This document shows positions 6,567 to 6,770 of a DNA stretch of 6,770 nucleotides, one piece after another (the stretch's first letter is position 1; each line of letters starts with the position of its first letter). The translations under genes were made by a program, and so were the position numbers. Origin of the DNA: a bacterium UBA2219 (lineage in GTDB: Bacteria; Desulfobacterota; Deferrimicrobia; Deferrimicrobiales; Deferrimicrobiaceae); NCBI GenBank assembly GCA_002327765.1, contig DCUH01000013.1, positions 1-6,770 on the forward strand. Direction: 5' to 3'. The notes under the pieces are model-generated. The model worked only from the letters and a program-made list of their open reading frames with translations. It was not told where the DNA came from and searched no databases.

Positions 6567-6769
6567 ACATCCTTGTGCGCTTTCAGGGCAGCGATCCTTG
6601 CGGCCGACACTTCCAGGGCCACCCCAAAAACCACAGGCCACAGAGAGAACTTCTCTACGGGAAGTACATACGGAAAAGCTTTCGATATCAGGGCAGGCGG
6701 TTTCGGGTCAGGGGGGGACACACTTGGCTTTACGCGGGCGTAGGGAAAGAGTGTCCTCCCCCAGTTCAG
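6560..6769 (-). CDS. Possible 3' end of a hypothetical gene, open to the window edge
   Basis: On the minus strand a frame runs without a stop from the window edge through 69 codons to TAA at 6560-6562. Its product ends LKAHKDVA and includes a segment FSLWPVVFGVALEVSAARIA with a plausible hydrophobic-to-helical pattern. I do not recognise it. Third codon positions are clearly less GC-rich than in the neighbouring genes, and a long palindrome (6709-6764) lies inside the frame, so it may be a readable repeat rather than a gene. The left arm of the inverted repeat encodes the same C-terminal peptide in the opposite orientation, with TAC in place of the stop. The start, if any, lies beyond 6770, or is GTG at 6719-6721. 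Confidence 0.3.
   Translation of the reverse strand: MNWGRTLFPYARVKPSVSPPDPKPPALISKAFPYVLPVEKFSLWPVVFGVALEVSAARIAALKAHKDVA
6709..6764. repeat. Imperfect palindrome / long hairpin at the right edge
   Basis: GGGGGGGACAC (6711-6721) pairs with GTGTCCTCCCCC (6751-6762) with one bulged base. CTT (6723-6725) then pairs with AAG (6747-6749), and TACGC (6731-6735) with GCGTA (6738-6742) around a GG centre. About 19-20 pairs form in total. Its two halves are diverged inverted copies of the same motif found at 6542-6566, so it looks like a back-to-back pair of repeat ends. No T-run follows within the window. Confidence 0.7.
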
Positions 6770-6770
6770 G

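Larger units (their letters stand above)
6327..6603. repeat. Long inverted repeat downstream of gmhA
   Basis: The left arm 6327-6366 and right arm 6564-6603 are reverse complements over 40 bases with two mismatches, at 6335-6336 against 6594-6595. The inner 30 bases (6337-6366 with 6564-6593) match perfectly. Complementarity continues less perfectly inward to 6389 and 6542, ending in TGTCCCC on the left and GGGGACA on the right. The arms enclose about 150 bases with no recognisable gene. The structure begins two bases after the gmhA stop. It could be a non-autonomous mobile element, two oppositely oriented copies of a dispersed extragenic repeat, or a very long-looped transcript-end structure. 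It lacks the T-run of an intrinsic terminator. Confidence 0.85.

Noticed and set aside
6303..6641. Minus-strand 112-codon frame overlapping the gmhA 3' end
   Set aside because: It overlaps both arms of the inverted repeat and the coding end of gmhA, with biased Arg/Gly/Pro content and no support.
6441..6743. Plus-strand 100-codon frame downstream of gmhA
   Set aside because: It crosses the spacer, the right arm of the inverted repeat and half of the palindrome. It has no ribosome site and no recognisable domain, and the opposite-strand frame there reads more like protein.
6326..6770. CRISPR array or integron attC site
   Set aside because: The repeats are inverted, diverged and irregularly spaced, without uniform spacers. 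No attC R'/R'' core boxes are recognisable.

Overview
The window is GC-rich and densely coding. It looks like part of the chromosome of a Gram-negative, rod-shaped bacterium. The best fit is a GC-rich lineage of the former Deltaproteobacteria (Desulfobacterota-like), inferred from gene order and protein style; no taxonomic marker is present. ADP-heptose synthesis (gmhA) implies a lipopolysaccharide-bearing outer membrane, and mreC-mreD-PBP2-rodA implies lateral wall elongation.

Layout. (1) Positions 1-4345, plus strand: a tightly packed cell-elongation operon, mreC, mreD, mrdA (PBP2) and rodA. A nine-codon tail of an upstream gene, plausibly mreB, ends at 30. Junctions are overlapping or nearly so (TGA-N-TTG, TTGA, ATGA), and mreD and mrdA start with TTG. 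(2) Positions 4299-5600, minus strand: a three-gene thiol/redox cluster transcribed CoA-binding protein, then trxA, then a TlpA-like thioredoxin-fold lipoprotein. Its last gene overlaps the 3' end of rodA tail to tail by 47 bp. (3) Positions 5601-5743: a divergent intergenic region with a clear TTGACA -35 box facing gmhA. (4) Positions 5744-6325, plus strand: gmhA, sedoheptulose-7-phosphate isomerase. (5) Positions 6326-6770: no standard gene. It holds a long inverted repeat starting two bases after the gmhA stop, several diverged copies of a GGGGACAC...TTACGC-type motif, a long imperfect palindrome at the right edge, and a minus-strand reading frame open to the window edge with different codon usage.

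How the genes work together. MreC and MreD couple cytoplasmic MreB to the periplasmic synthase. RodA polymerises glycan from lipid II, PBP2 cross-links it, and MreC is known to activate PBP2. Thioredoxin and the TlpA-like protein would handle disulfides in the cytoplasm and outside the inner membrane respectively. The CoA-binding protein is of unknown function. GmhA feeds the heptose branch of the LPS inner core.

The genes are ordinary housekeeping families. I see no convincing new multi-gene system. The least explained sequence is the repeat-rich stretch after gmhA.
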